Positions 8,555-17,564 of a DNA stretch of 64,000 nucleotides are shown here, one piece after another; positions within the stretch are counted from its first letter, which is position 1; each line of letters starts with the position of its first letter. The DNA is from Rheinheimera sp. 1928-s. GTDB lineage: Bacteria > Pseudomonadota > Gammaproteobacteria > Enterobacterales > Alteromonadaceae. The translations under genes and the position numbers were made by a program. The stretch lies in contig NZ_JARIXP010000001.1 in the NCBI RefSeq assembly GCF_029269265.1, positions 167,568 to 231,567 on the forward strand, written 5' to 3'. Below the pieces are notes generated by a model. That model worked only from the letters and a program-made list of their open reading frames with translations, was not told the origin of the DNA and ran no database searches.

Positions 8555-9370
8555 GTGCACACTATAATTACGGAGAACGACGAGTCGCAATGGAAAGACG
8601 AAACTGGTGTGCTCTATCACTTCCCAAAACGTTACCTGAGGTTTCTTCAGCCAGATACTGCTGTTATCTATTATAAAGGCAAATTGAGGCGCTCCGAGTT
8701 TAGGGATATGCGTTTATCGCCTGAACCACATTATTTTGCTAAAGCAAGAATACACACTATTTATCCGGATCCGGATAACTTAAAAGACGAAAATTATTAC
8801 GCACTGATTACCGATTATTCTGCTTTTGTCCAACCCGTAATGGCTAAAATTAGTGGCGAATACTTAGAGAATATCCCTGTCGCCAAGGTGAGAAATTACT
8901 GGCGGGATGGAGTTCGTACAATTGAGAAAAATGTCTATGAGAGCATTTTAGCTAGAGTCGAATATCAGGCGGTTCTACAAAATGAAGCTCGATACGATGA
9001 GTTGGTTGCTAAACCAATAATCGCTGACGTTGATTTGGAGTCGGCGAAAGAAGGACATCCCAAGCTTAGATTCGTTACTACCTATGAACGCAATCCTGTC
9101 TATCGTAAGGCCGCTTTATTAATCCATGGAACCTGTTGTAAAGCATGTGGATTTGAGTTTGGCAGCGTCTATGGTAACTACGCTAAAGGATTTATTCACG
9201 TACATCACATCAATCCAGTATCACAAATAGAAATACCATGCGCGATTGATCCTATTACTGATTTAGTGCCTGTATGCGCGAACTGCCACGCAGTAATTCA
9301 CCGGAGAAAGGATAAAACTCTAACTGTTGATGAGTTGGTAGAGATGATTAAAGAAAATACAAAGCTTTGA
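8555..9370 (+). CDS. HNH endonuclease with an N-terminal putative reader domain
   Basis: 271 residues starting at a GTG with AAGGA seven bases upstream. The C-terminal third is a McrA-type HNH nuclease: zinc ligand pairs C195/C198 and C241/C244, the catalytic pair H217-H218 in FIHVHHINP, and H245/H249 in CANCHAVIH. The N-terminal half (YHFPKRYLRFL, then VIYYKG and YFAKARI) resembles the EVE/PUA-like fold that recognises modified bases in modification-dependent restriction enzymes; this is inference from pattern only. It is followed after 18 bases by a Ymh/HEPN-like gene and preceded by a toxin-antitoxin pair, which suggests anti-phage defence. Confidence 0.8.
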   Translation: MHTIITENDESQWKDETGVLYHFPKRYLRFLQPDTAVIYYKGKLRRSEFRDMRLSPEPHYFAKARIHTIYPDPDNLKDENYYALITDYSAFVQPVMAKISGEYLENIPVAKVRNYWRDGVRTIEKNVYESILARVEYQAVLQNEARYDELVAKPIIADVDLESAKEGHPKLRFVTTYERNPVYRKAALLIHGTCCKACGFEFGSVYGNYAKGFIHVHHINPVSQIEIPCAIDPITDLVPVCANCHAVIHRRKDKTLTVDELVEMIKENTKL

Positions 9371-9388
9371 GCTGACAATATAATAAAC

Positions 9389-10258
9389 ATGTTTATAGAC
9401 CAAAAGTTAAAAATAAAAGATCTGGCCGGTATTGAGTATTACGGCACTGCGGGAATTACTGCTCGTTGCTTGCGGGTGTTAACCATGGCTATTCAAGCTG
9501 GCGATACCATTGAAAAAGCCTATCTACTCTCCGATTTCGATAATAAATCTGGCTGTGGTACCCATTGTTTTTTGCTTTTCGCTAAACATGGTGACCCTAT
9601 AGCAATAAAATCTGGCTTTGCATCCGGTTATAGCGGTGAAGGCCCACGTGGGCTGTCCAGTGCGCTGCAAATTCTAATTCGTCACAATATCGATATTGAA
9701 GAATATGACATCGATAAAAGTTTTATTGAGAGAGTGGATAGTTCCTGCCTGACACAAGCAGACTTAGAGATGCTCGAAGCTAAGCGTCCTGCGCGTCCAA
9801 CCCGGTTCTATGGTTTTATTTTGCTGCATGATGATCATCATCTTTACGACGATAACTTAGTAAAAGGCTTGTTTGCTCAAGAGGTGCCATACCATATCGT
9901 CGATAACCGCATCATGAAAGAAGCAATTGATTTAAAGTACAACCCAGATGCAAACCTGATGACCTGCTACCGACGCCTGGAAGACATCATTCGCAAAAGA
10001 ACTGGCCTTGATGGCCAAAGCGGCACTAAGTTGTTTTCACAAGCATTCTTAAACAATGATGCCCCGTTACATTGGCCTGATTTACCAGATGCAGAAGCAA
10101 AAGGCCTAGCCTCGTTGTTTAGTGCGGTGTATATGGCTTACCGAAATAGCCGCGCGCACAAAGAAAATGAAACCACTCCAGCTGATGCCATGCGAGAGTT
10201 CTTGCTGATAAACCAACTATTTATACTTGAAAGCGAAGCGCATACGCGACAACTTTAA
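9389..10258 (+). CDS. Ymh / TIGR02391-like protein with a HEPN-type Rx4H motif
   Basis: 289 residues. The C-terminal part (about 215-289) resembles the Hypoth_Ymh/TIGR02391 family: KLFSQAF, then GLASLFSAVYMAYRNSRAH. The RNSRAH segment (R252 to H257) fits the Rx4-6H active-site motif of HEPN ribonucleases. The N-terminal 150 residues, containing SGYSGEGPRGLSSALQIL and ARPTRFYGFI, are not recognised; they may be a sensor or ligand-binding domain. The gene lies 18 bases after the HNH gene on the same strand, with no good ribosome binding site of its own. A nuclease effector role is inference. Confidence 0.65.
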   Translation: MFIDQKLKIKDLAGIEYYGTAGITARCLRVLTMAIQAGDTIEKAYLLSDFDNKSGCGTHCFLLFAKHGDPIAIKSGFASGYSGEGPRGLSSALQILIRHNIDIEEYDIDKSFIERVDSSCLTQADLEMLEAKRPARPTRFYGFILLHDDHHLYDDNLVKGLFAQEVPYHIVDNRIMKEAIDLKYNPDANLMTCYRRLEDIIRKRTGLDGQSGTKLFSQAFLNNDAPLHWPDLPDAEAKGLASLFSAVYMAYRNSRAHKENETTPADAMREFLLINQLFILESEAHTRQL

Positions 10259-10321
10259 AAAAGCTTAGGTTGTTATGTATAGGGAGTAATAAAATGAGTC
10301 TGACCTTTCCCCGAAAATGTT

Positions 10322-10345
10322 AAACCCAGCGAATGCCGGGTTTTT
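10322..10345. terminator. Bidirectional terminator between the Ymh-like gene and yicC
   Basis: AAACCC and GGGTTT arms with an inner GC/GC pair and a GAAT loop, flanked by A and T runs on the two sides, between convergent genes. Confidence 0.7.
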
Positions 10346-10359
10346 GTTTTCGTGAAACA

Positions 10360-11220
10360 TCACTCAATATTCTGAATTTGTTCCCGCATCTGTTCAATTA
10401 AAACCTTGAGCTCTACCGCTGTATTGGTGATCTCGGTTGAGATAGCTTTAGAGGACAAAGTGTTCGCTTCGCGGTTGAATTCCTGCATCATAAAATCGAG
10501 GCGGCGGCCTATGGCTCCGCCTTGTTTTAAGCTGTGGCGGGTTTCTTTGATATGAGCGTCTAAACGGTCCAGCTCTTCTGCCACGTCAGATTTTTGCGCT
10601 AAAAAGGCCATTTCCTGCTCGAGGCGGTTTTGGTCCAGTTCGGCTTTTACTTCCTGCAGGCGGTTGAGCATTTTGTCGCGTTGCCATTGCAGTGCTTGTG
10701 GTAAATGGGTGCGTAAAGTGCTGACATGAGTGCCAATTTGATCCAGACGGTCGCGGATCATTTGCTCTATGGCTACACCTTCACGGCCACGGCCGGCAAC
10801 GAAGTCGACTAAGGCGGCGTCAAAAGCGGCCATCAGTTCAGCTTGTAAGCTGTCGATGTCTTCTTCCTGAGTTTCCATCACACCAGGCCAGCGCAGAATA
10901 TCAAGCACGTTAAGCTGGGCTTTGCCGCTTTGCTCGGCTAATACACTGGCGCTTTGCATCAGTTGTTTGGCCAAAGCTTCGTTAATTTTTAACTCACCAG
11001 CTGTGTGTGATGCGCTGTATTTCAGGTTGATTTCCAGTTTGCCGCGGTGCAGTTTCTGCCGCAGTTTGTCGCGTAATAAACCTTCTAAGCAACGAAACTG
11101 TTCTGGCAGGCGGAAATAGCTTTCCAGATAACGTTGGTTAACGGAGCGGATTTCCCAAACGGCATTGCCCCAGCTGGCACGAATTTCGTGGCGGGCATAA
11201 GCGGTCATACTGTGGATCAT
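10360..11220 (-). CDS. yicC: YicC-family endoribonuclease
   Basis: 286 residues, full family length, with the characteristic start MIHSMTAYAR and the conserved C-terminus built around EF.REANTLSSK and ELK.LIEQMREQIQN.E. The E. coli protein is an endoribonuclease implicated in small-RNA turnover. It is divergent from rph, the common arrangement in Gammaproteobacteria, and marks the return to core genome after the accessory block. Confidence 0.92.
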   Translation of the reverse strand: MIHSMTAYARHEIRASWGNAVWEIRSVNQRYLESYFRLPEQFRCLEGLLRDKLRQKLHRGKLEINLKYSASHTAGELKINEALAKQLMQSASVLAEQSGKAQLNVLDILRWPGVMETQEEDIDSLQAELMAAFDAALVDFVAGRGREGVAIEQMIRDRLDQIGTHVSTLRTHLPQALQWQRDKMLNRLQEVKAELDQNRLEQEMAFLAQKSDVAEELDRLDAHIKETRHSLKQGGAIGRRLDFMMQEFNREANTLSSKAISTEITNTAVELKVLIEQMREQIQNIE

Positions 11221-11285
11221 AATGAAGTCCTGAAAAACAAAATAATGCCGAGTATACCCAGTTCCGTGATGTTTCGTCTAATAGA

Positions 11286-11314
11286 TGGCACTGCAAGGGT
11301 GAAATCCCTATAAT
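11286..11314 (+). promoter_or_regulatory. Likely promoter of rph-pyrE
   Basis: A perfect -10 TATAAT is at 11309-11314, with a weak -35 (TGGCAC, 11286-11291) 17 bases upstream, in the divergent yicC/rph gap. Confidence 0.5.
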
Positions 11315-11347
11315 GAAGCACTTTTAATATCAGGTTGAGGCTTCACC

Positions 11348-12061
11348 ATGCGTCCTAGCGGCAGAACAGCGAGTCAAATTCGTCCTATTACTTTCACCCG
11401 TCAATTTACGGCTCATGCTGAAGGTTCAGTATTGGTTGAGTTTGGTAACACCAAAGTTATTTGTACTGCCAGCGTGATTGAAGGTGTGCCACGTTTTATG
11501 AAAGGCCAGGGCAAAGGCTGGATCACAGCTGAATATGGCATGTTGCCACGCGCAACTCATACCCGTAACGACCGTGAAGCGGCTCGTGGTAAACAGGGTG
11601 GCCGTACTATGGAAATTCAGCGTCTGATTGGCCGCGCTTTGCGTACTGCTGTGGATTTAAAGCTGTTGGGTGAAAACACCATTACTATCGACTGTGACGT
11701 GATCCAGGCCGATGGTGGCACCCGCACGGCCTCAATTACTGGTGCTTGTGTGGCTTTAGTGGATGCGCTGAATTTTATGCGTGCTAAAGGCATGATCAAA
11801 ACCAACCCGTTGAATTTTATGGTCGCTGCGGTTTCTGTTGGTGTTTATAAAGGCACAGCAGTTGCCGATTTAGACTACGCCGAGGATTCAAACGCTGAAA
11901 CCGATATGAACATTGTCATGACTGAAACCGGCAAAATCATCGAAATTCAGGGCACGGCCGAAGAAGCGCCATTTAGCTTTGAAGAAATGCAGCAGATGAT
12001 GGAATTAGGCAAACACGCCATCCGCGAAATTATTGACGAACAAAAACGCGTTTTAGCTTAA
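11348..12061 (+). CDS. rph: RNase PH
   Basis: 237-residue phosphorolytic 3'-5' exoribonuclease that trims tRNA 3' ends. It starts [14 protein letters not shown] and carries the family blocks [17 protein letters not shown] and [16 protein letters not shown]; the acidic metal site lies in the [12 protein letters not shown] segment. It is full length, unlike the frameshifted allele of E. coli K-12. pyrE follows after 33 bases; I see no attenuator hairpin in that gap, unlike the E. coli rph-pyrE junction. Confidence 0.96.
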   Translation: MRPSGRTASQIRPITFTRQFTAHAEGSVLVEFGNTKVICTASVIEGVPRFMKGQGKGWITAEYGMLPRATHTRNDREAARGKQGGRTMEIQRLIGRALRTAVDLKLLGENTITIDCDVIQADGGTRTASITGACVALVDALNFMRAKGMIKTNPLNFMVAAVSVGVYKGTAVADLDYAEDSNAETDMNIVMTETGKIIEIQGTAEEAPFSFEEMQQMMELGKHAIREIIDEQKRVLA

Positions 12062-12094
12062 GTTTTGCGTAAGGTTTTGAGGTCACACTAAGTT

Positions 12095-12739
12095 ATGAAA
12101 CAGTTTCAAAAAGACTTTATTGAATTTGCATTGTCGCGTCAGGTATTGAAGTTTGGCAGTTTTACGCTGAAATCCGGCCGTACCAGCCCGTACTTTTTTA
12201 ACGCAGGTTTATTTAATACAGGTGGCGACTTAGCCCGTTTAGGCCGGTTTTATGCGGCTGCTTTAGAAGACGCTGGCGTAGAGTTTGACCTGCTGTTTGG
12301 CCCTGCCTACAAAGGTATTCCTATAGCAACGACTACAGCTGTGGCTTTGTTTGATCAGTATGGTAAAGATGTGCCTTATTGCTTCAACCGCAAAGAAGCG
12401 AAAACCCATGGTGAAGGCGGCAACTTAGTTGGCTCGCCTTTGCAGGGTAAAGTGATGCTGGTGGATGATGTGATCACGGCCGGTACTGCGATTCGTGAAT
12501 CGATGCAGCTTATTCAGGCGCAAGGTGCCAGTTTAAGTGGCGTGTTGATTGCGCTGGACCGTCAGGAAAAAGGGCAGGGCGAACTTTCAGCTATTCAGGA
12601 AGTCGAACGCGACTTTGGCACTCAAGTGGTTTCTATCATTTGTTTAAACGACTTAATCAACTACCTGCAAGGCAAACCAGAGCTGGCCCAGTATTTAGAA
12701 GCTGTGTCTGCTTACCGTGCCCAATATGGTGTTAGCTAA
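12095..12739 (+). CDS. pyrE: Orotate phosphoribosyltransferase
   Basis: 214 residues. It joins orotate to PRPP to make orotidine 5'-phosphate in pyrimidine synthesis. The PRPP-binding motif [13 protein letters not shown] spans 120-132; the substrate segments [12 protein letters not shown] (25-36) and [13 protein letters not shown] are also present. It is co-directional with rph. Confidence 0.96.
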   Translation: MKQFQKDFIEFALSRQVLKFGSFTLKSGRTSPYFFNAGLFNTGGDLARLGRFYAAALEDAGVEFDLLFGPAYKGIPIATTTAVALFDQYGKDVPYCFNRKEAKTHGEGGNLVGSPLQGKVMLVDDVITAGTAIRESMQLIQAQGASLSGVLIALDRQEKGQGELSAIQEVERDFGTQVVSIICLNDLINYLQGKPELAQYLEAVSAYRAQYGVS

Positions 12740-12768
12740 GGTTTAGTTAGATCCAACAAGGACAAGCT

Positions 12769-13140
12769 ATGAGTAAGCCAAATGGCACAGGTTTTGGGCG
12801 TATTATTAAAGCTGCAGATTGTAGCCGTAAAGGTTTTACTGCAGCTTGGGTGAACGAAGCCGCCTTTCGTCAGGAAGCCGGGCTTACTTTAGCTGCTATT
12901 CCTTTTGCCTGGTATTTAGCGGCTGATTTTGGTCACTTTGCTATTTTGATGGGGGTTTGGTTATTGGTGATTATTGTGGAGTTATTAAACTCTGCCATTG
13001 AAGCCTTAACCGACCGTGTCAGTTTAGAGCGGCATGAGTTATCAGGCCGGGCTAAAGATATGGGCTCAGCTGCTGTGACTTCAGCTTTGGCGTTCGTAAC
13101 TTTGGTATGGGCAGCCGCTATCTGGCAAAAGTTCTCATAA
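12769..13140 (+). CDS. dgkA: Diacylglycerol kinase
   Basis: 123-residue inner-membrane enzyme that recycles diacylglycerol to phosphatidic acid. It has three transmembrane helices and the prokaryotic DAGK signature ELLNSAIEALTDRVS (about 67-81), whose Glu and Asn residues form the active site. The start is preceded by AAGGA. Confidence 0.95.
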   Translation: MSKPNGTGFGRIIKAADCSRKGFTAAWVNEAAFRQEAGLTLAAIPFAWYLAADFGHFAILMGVWLLVIIVELLNSAIEALTDRVSLERHELSGRAKDMGSAAVTSALAFVTLVWAAAIWQKFS

Positions 13141-13183
13141 CCCTTCGTACTTGAAGCCGTAGCTTTGTTGACTTCGCTCGTAG

Positions 13184-13216
13184 CCCCAGTCACATAGGAC
13201 AACTATGCTCCTGGGG
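13184..13216. repeat. Intergenic hairpin, candidate dispersed repeat
   Basis: CCCCAG (13184-13189) pairs with CTGGGG (13211-13216), with an inner ATAG/CTAT pair, between dgkA and its terminator. There is no T tract. It lies in a 150-base non-coding stretch whose wording resembles intergenic repeats I have seen in related genomes; no second copy occurs in this window. Confidence 0.45.
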
Positions 13217-13300
13217 TCTCCTTCACTTGTCGCCTCGCCACAACTCCAATTACTTTGGCTTAATGGCTTTGTTTGAGTGAGCTGTGTTTAAACAGAAAAC

Positions 13301-13330
13301 AAAAACCGGTCAAACTGACCGGTTTTTTTT
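13301..13330. terminator. Strong bidirectional terminator between dgkA and slmA
   Basis: CCGGTCA / TGACCGG stem with an AAC loop, flanked by A5 and T8. It sits between the convergent genes. Confidence 0.9.
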
Positions 13331-13353
13331 ATCTCTCGCTTAAACAGCAATCT

Positions 13354-13947
13354 TTAAACCGCAAAGATGGTCTTTTGCAGTAAAGCCCATTGGTTTGGCC
13401 ATTGAGCTGTAGGCAAGCGGGCAAACCCTGAACGGACAAACTGCTGCATTTTGCCTTCACAAATACCCAGCAACAGGTTGGCTAAATCACCTTCATCCAC
13501 AGTAAAACTTTTGCCTTCACGTAACTTACGTTCGCGTAAACATTGTTTCAGCTGAGTTTCCAGTTTTTCATACAAGGCGCTGATGCGCTCCTGCAAACGC
13601 TCCTGTTCACCCTGCAAGGCATCACCGGTCAGAATGCGGCAGATACCAGGGTTACGCTCGGCGAAGATCAGCAACAGCTGCATAATCAGCTCGATACGCT
13701 GCTCGGTTTGTTTGTGTTCCTGCACTATCGCGTTAATACGCGACAACAAGGTGTCTTCAATGAAGTCGATTAACCCTTCAAACATCCGGGCTTTGCTGGG
13801 GAAATGCCGGTACAAAGCCGCTTCGGATACACCAACCTGAGCAGCCAAAGCTGCTGTGGTGATACGCTGGCCCGCATGGCTTTGCAGCATAGCGGCCAGA
13901 GCCTGCAAAATATCTTCTTTGCGGTTGGGACGTTTTGTCGTTGCCAT
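13354..13947 (-). CDS. slmA: Nucleoid occlusion factor SlmA (TetR family)
   Basis: 197 residues. SlmA binds chromosomal SBS sites and blocks FtsZ assembly over the nucleoid. The N-terminal helix-turn-helix [19 protein letters not shown] is nearly invariant in SlmA. I start at the ATG at 13947, which has AAGGA about five bases upstream, rather than a GTG 15 bases earlier. It follows dut by about 19 bases in the coaBC-dut-slmA cluster. Confidence 0.95.
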   Translation of the reverse strand: MATTKRPNRKEDILQALAAMLQSHAGQRITTAALAAQVGVSEAALYRHFPSKARMFEGLIDFIEDTLLSRINAIVQEHKQTEQRIELIMQLLLIFAERNPGICRILTGDALQGEQERLQERISALYEKLETQLKQCLRERKLREGKSFTVDEGDLANLLLGICEGKMQQFVRSGFARLPTAQWPNQWALLQKTIFAV

Positions 13948-13965
13948 GGATATCCTTGTCACTAA

Positions 13966-14424
13966 TTACTGACGGCCAGAGTGACCAAATCCACCTTCGC
14001 CTCTGTCTGAAGCGTCAAAATCTGAAACTATGTTAAATTCTGCCTGTACCACCGGCATAAACACCAGCTGAGCAATACGATCGCCCGGGTTGATAGTGAA
14101 GTGTTCCTGCGAACGGTTCCACATAGACACCATTAACTGGCCCTGATAATCCGAGTCGATTAACCCCACTAAGTTACCCAGCACTATGCCGTGTTTGTGA
14201 CCTAAACCAGAGCGTGGCAGTATAGTGGCGCATAAATTCGCATCACCAATATGAATAGCCAAACCTGTTGGGATCAGCGTGGTTTGGCCCGGAGCCAATT
14301 GTACTTCTGCATCCAGACAAGCCCGTAAATCTAAACCAGCACTGCCCGGTGTGGCATAAGCCGGTAAAGGGAACTCAGTGCCGATACGTGGGTCGAGAAT
14401 TTTTAAATCAATGGCTTTTTTCAT
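13966..14424 (-). CDS. dut: dUTP diphosphatase
   Basis: 152-residue trimeric dUTPase that hydrolyses dUTP to dUMP and keeps uracil out of DNA. All five motifs are visible: [37 protein letters not shown] and the C-terminal arm [10 protein letters not shown]. It overlaps the end of coaBC by 17 bases. Confidence 0.96.
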   Translation of the reverse strand: MKKAIDLKILDPRIGTEFPLPAYATPGSAGLDLRACLDAEVQLAPGQTTLIPTGLAIHIGDANLCATILPRSGLGHKHGIVLGNLVGLIDSDYQGQLMVSMWNRSQEHFTINPGDRIAQLVFMPVVQAEFNIVSDFDASDRGEGGFGHSGRQ

Positions 14425-15631
14425 GCAGATAACGCTCGTTAATCAATAAAAGAAGTTGGTGTGCCAGCTCTGATTTGGCTTGTAAGCCAAACTGCTGTTC
14501 GCCGTCTGCCCAAAATACAGTGAGGGCATTGTGTTCGCTGTTAAAACCCTGGCCTGAGAGCGATACGTCGTTGGCGCAAATCAGATCCAGTTTTTTCTTC
14601 GCCAGTTTCTGGCGGGCATAATTGGCCACGTCCTGAGTTTCAGCGGCAAAACCTACAGTAAAAGGACGTTGTGATGTTAATGCGGCCACGGCGGCAATAA
14701 TGTCCGGGTTTTTCACTAAGGTAAGATTTGTGCTGTCGTCGCTGGTCTTTTTCAGTTTCTGCTCTGCAACCTGAGCCACTTTATAATCTGCTACAGCAGC
14801 GCAGCCAATAAAGATGCTTGCGCTGGTCGCCTGCTCTAATGCGACCTGATACATCTGGTCGGCCGTGACCACATCAATACGTTTTACCTGATCAGGAGTC
14901 TTAAGCTGCACTGGTCCTGCAATTAAAGTGACCTGTGCACCCAATTGCACAGCGGCTTCAGCTAATGCAAAACCCATCTTGCCCGAGCTGTGATTGGAGA
15001 TATAACGCACCGGGTCTATCGGCTCGCGGGTCGGGCCAGCAGTAATCACCAGTGATACGCCAGTTAAAGGCTGAACTTTAGGCGCAAAATGCTGCAGTAC
15101 TAAATCCACCAGCTGCAAAGGTTCTAACATCCGGCCCATACCGACATCGCCACAGGCTTGTTCGCCTGCTGCAGGGCCCCAAATGTAAAAATTGCGTGAC
15201 TTTAATGTGTCTATATTGTGTTTGGTGGCTATATTTTTATACATCTGCTGATTCATTGCAGGAGCCACTGCCACTGGGGCATCAGTTGCCAGCACACAAG
15301 TGCTCAGCAAGTCGTTGGCCAGTCCATGAGCTAAGCGGGCAATGAGATCAGCCGAAGCCGGGGCTATCAGTAATAAATCGGCCCATTTTGCCAGCTCAAT
15401 ATGACCCATAGCGGCTTCAGCAGCAGGGTCGAGCAGGCTGTTGGCCACCGGATGACCGGATAAGGCCTGCAAGGTTAAAGGCGTAATAAATTCGCGCGCT
15501 GCATCGGTTTGAATGACCCGAACTTCAGCGCCACGTTCTTTCAGACGGCGAATTAAGTCGGCACTTTTGTAAGCGGCAATACCGCCGCTAATGCCTAATA
15601 AAATGCGTTTTCCTGCCAGTAGTAGTGCCAT
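14408..15631 (-). CDS. coaBC: Bifunctional phosphopantothenoylcysteine decarboxylase / phosphopantothenate-cysteine ligase
   Basis: 407 residues catalysing two CoA-synthesis steps. The N-terminal CoaC flavoprotein has the catalytic His77, the PAMN motif ending at Asn127 and active-site Cys160 in the [13 protein letters not shown] flap. The C-terminal CoaB ligase begins around 185 with the nucleotide-binding [20 protein letters not shown]. It is divergent from radC. Confidence 0.96.
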   Translation of the reverse strand: MALLLAGKRILLGISGGIAAYKSADLIRRLKERGAEVRVIQTDAAREFITPLTLQALSGHPVANSLLDPAAEAAMGHIELAKWADLLLIAPASADLIARLAHGLANDLLSTCVLATDAPVAVAPAMNQQMYKNIATKHNIDTLKSRNFYIWGPAAGEQACGDVGMGRMLEPLQLVDLVLQHFAPKVQPLTGVSLVITAGPTREPIDPVRYISNHSSGKMGFALAEAAVQLGAQVTLIAGPVQLKTPDQVKRIDVVTADQMYQVALEQATSASIFIGCAAVADYKVAQVAEQKLKKTSDDSTNLTLVKNPDIIAAVAALTSQRPFTVGFAAETQDVANYARQKLAKKKLDLICANDVSLSGQGFNSEHNALTVFWADGEQQFGLQAKSELAHQLLLLINERYLHEKSH

Positions 15632-15713
15632 GTCTGTCGCAGCAAAAAGTGGTTAAGTTGGCGTTAAGATAACACGGAAAGATGAAGGAAAACAAAAACT
15701 CAAGGAGGCGAAG

Positions 15714-16388
15714 ATGAGTATCAAAAGCTGGCCTGAAGGTGAAAGGCCAAGAGAAAAACTGCTGGCGCATGGCGCAGAACATTTATCGGACGGCGAATTG
15801 CTGGCTATTTTTTTACGTACTGGTGTGGCCGGTATGGATGCGGTGGAATTGTCCCGCACTTTATTGCATCAGTTTGGTGGCCTGCGGCCTTTATTAGCTG
15901 CAAGCCAGGCTGACTTTTGCAAAGGCCATGGTTTAGGTCAGGCAAAATATGTGCAATTACAGGCGGTTATGGAGCTAAGCCGACGTTATTTAGTGCAAAG
16001 CCTGCAACGCGATACAGTGTTTACCGAACCCGCTATGGTGAAGCGTTATCTGCAGCAAAGTTTAGCGGCGCAAAAACGCGAAGTTTTTATGTTGCTGTAT
16101 TTAGACAGCCAACATCGGCTAATTTGCGCCGAGCCGTTATTTTTCGGCACTATTGACGCATCTCCTGTGTATCCGCGTATTGTAGTTCAGAGTGCTTTAG
16201 CGCATAATGCCGCCGCCGTTATTTTGGCTCACAATCATCCATCCGGAGTTGCAGAGCCGAGCCGTGCCGATCGGGTTATAACGGAACGCCTGACTCAAGC
16301 CATGTCTCTGGTCGACATTAAGTTGCTGGATCATTTTGTGGTAGGTGATGCAGAGGTTATTTCCTTTGCGGAACGCGGCTGGCTATAA
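15714..16388 (+). CDS. radC: RadC family JAB1/MPN-domain protein
   Basis: 224 residues: an N-terminal helix-hairpin-helix region, then a JAB/MPN metallopeptidase-like fold. The metal motif HNHPSG is at 173-178 with Asp186 downstream, so the zinc site is intact. Historically linked to DNA repair, but its biochemical function is unresolved. A strong AAGGAGG precedes the ATG. It lies between coaBC and rpmBG as in most Gammaproteobacteria. Confidence 0.95.
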   Translation: MSIKSWPEGERPREKLLAHGAEHLSDGELLAIFLRTGVAGMDAVELSRTLLHQFGGLRPLLAASQADFCKGHGLGQAKYVQLQAVMELSRRYLVQSLQRDTVFTEPAMVKRYLQQSLAAQKREVFMLLYLDSQHRLICAEPLFFGTIDASPVYPRIVVQSALAHNAAAVILAHNHPSGVAEPSRADRVITERLTQAMSLVDIKLLDHFVVGDAEVISFAERGWL

Positions 16389-16438
16389 AGGTCTGAAGTT
16401 TGGATGTGCAAACGATCGCCTGAACCGTACAGATTTGC

Positions 16439-16467
16439 TTGAATTTGATCAGGCTTTCGTGTATAAA
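16439..16467 (+). promoter_or_regulatory. Promoter of rpmBG
   Basis: TTGAAT (16439-16444) and TATAAA (16462-16467) are 17 bases apart. The following TTGCGCCC is a GC-rich discriminator, as is common at stringently controlled ribosomal promoters. Confidence 0.65.
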
Positions 16468-16554
16468 TTGCGCCCTTTCAGAAATCCGGGGCATTCTTCT
16501 TGGCCAGAAGGATGAACGAAGCTCGAGCTGAAGTAATTTTGGAGAAACATTGAC

Positions 16555-16791
16555 ATGTCTAGAGTGTGCCAAATCACTGGTAAGGGTCCGATGGTAGGTA
16601 ACCGTCGTTCACACGCCAACAACGCAACTAAGCGCCGTTTCCTGCCTAACCTGCAAACTCACCGTTTCTGGGTTGAAAGCGAAAACCGTTTTGTGACTTT
16701 ACGTACTTCCACTCGTGGTATGCGTATTATCGACAAAAAAGGCATCGATACTGTTTTAGCCGATTTGCGTGCTAAAGGTCAGAAGGTTTAA
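16555..16791 (+). CDS. rpmB: 50S ribosomal protein L28
   Basis: 78 residues with the classic start [16 protein letters not shown] and the [13 protein letters not shown] segment. First gene of the rpmBG operon; GGAGAAAC lies upstream of the ATG. Confidence 0.97.
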   Translation: MSRVCQITGKGPMVGNRRSHANNATKRRFLPNLQTHRFWVESENRFVTLRTSTRGMRIIDKKGIDTVLADLRAKGQKV

Positions 16792-16802
16792 GGAATTAAA
16801 TT

Positions 16803-16958
16803 ATGCGCGATAAAATTCGTTTAGTTTCTTCTGCTGGTACTGGCTTCTTCTATACAACTACGAAGAACAAACGCACCATGCCGGAAAAAATGGAAATCAA
16901 AAAGTTCGATCCTAAAGTGCGTAAGCACGTGATTTTCAAAGAAGCGAAAATCAAGTAA
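16803..16958 (+). CDS. rpmG: 50S ribosomal protein L33
   Basis: A 51-codon gene starting [14 protein letters not shown] and ending EAKIK. It has no cysteines, so it is the zinc-independent C- form. It follows rpmB by 11 bases. Confidence 0.97.
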   Translation: MRDKIRLVSSAGTGFFYTTTKNKRTMPEKMEIKKFDPKVRKHVIFKEAKIK

Positions 16959-16967
16959 TTGAACTTA

Positions 16968-16996
16968 AAAACCCGACGCAAGTCGGGTTTTTTTTA
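16968..16996 (+). terminator. rpmBG terminator
   Basis: AAACCCGAC / GTCGGGTTT stem with a GCAA loop, then a run of eight or more T. Confidence 0.92.
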
Positions 16997-17086
16997 TCTG
17001 CGCTTTAGCCCTCTGTATTTCTTCTGGTTGTTCCGCCTGTCTCTGGTTTACACTGCTGTTTTTCTTCTGTCTCGGTTTTTATCTTT

Positions 17087-17557
17087 ATGATCCGTTTAAG
17101 TCAAAAAGGCTGGAATAACGTCATGATTTATACAGTGGTGATTTTAATCGCCCTGTTTATTGGTTTGCCTGAATACTTTAAGCAAGGGCGCAACGAACCT
17201 CAGCCGCAACTTGTTTCTGCAAATCAGACACTACTAGCTTTGCATTTTCCACAGCATCAGATTGAGCGGGCCGGGCCAAACTGGCGTGTGCAACCTGCGG
17301 TGCTTACCGACGAAGAATTAACGGTTTTATTGCTGCAGTGGCAACAAGCGGCTTTGCCGGACCAGTCACCGTTAAATCCAGTCAACCCTGTGCTGATCAC
17401 CGAAGTATCAGTCTGGCTGACCGGCAAACCGGCACAGCAGCACTGGCAGTTGTATCAGGCTGGTGAGTATCATTGGCTGAACGCCGTTGATGCAGAATTG
17501 TGGTACCGCTTGCCAGCAGGCCAGGCCGACTTATTATTTCCAGCCGTTTTACGTTGA
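17087..17557 (+). CDS. Single-pass membrane protein of unknown function
   Basis: 156 residues. One transmembrane segment (about 14-27, YTVVILIALFIGL) is followed by a soluble, probably periplasmic, Gln-rich domain with no motif I recognise. It lies just before mutM with a 7-base gap, so it is probably co-transcribed with it. Not assigned to a family. Confidence 0.7.
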   Translation: MIRLSQKGWNNVMIYTVVILIALFIGLPEYFKQGRNEPQPQLVSANQTLLALHFPQHQIERAGPNWRVQPAVLTDEELTVLLLQWQQAALPDQSPLNPVNPVLITEVSVWLTGKPAQQHWQLYQAGEYHWLNAVDAELWYRLPAGQADLLFPAVLR

Positions 17558-17564
17558 GGGTGTT

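Noticed and set aside
12062-12094. Possible pyrE attenuator between rph and pyrE
   Set aside because: The 33-base gap has no stem-loop or T tract.
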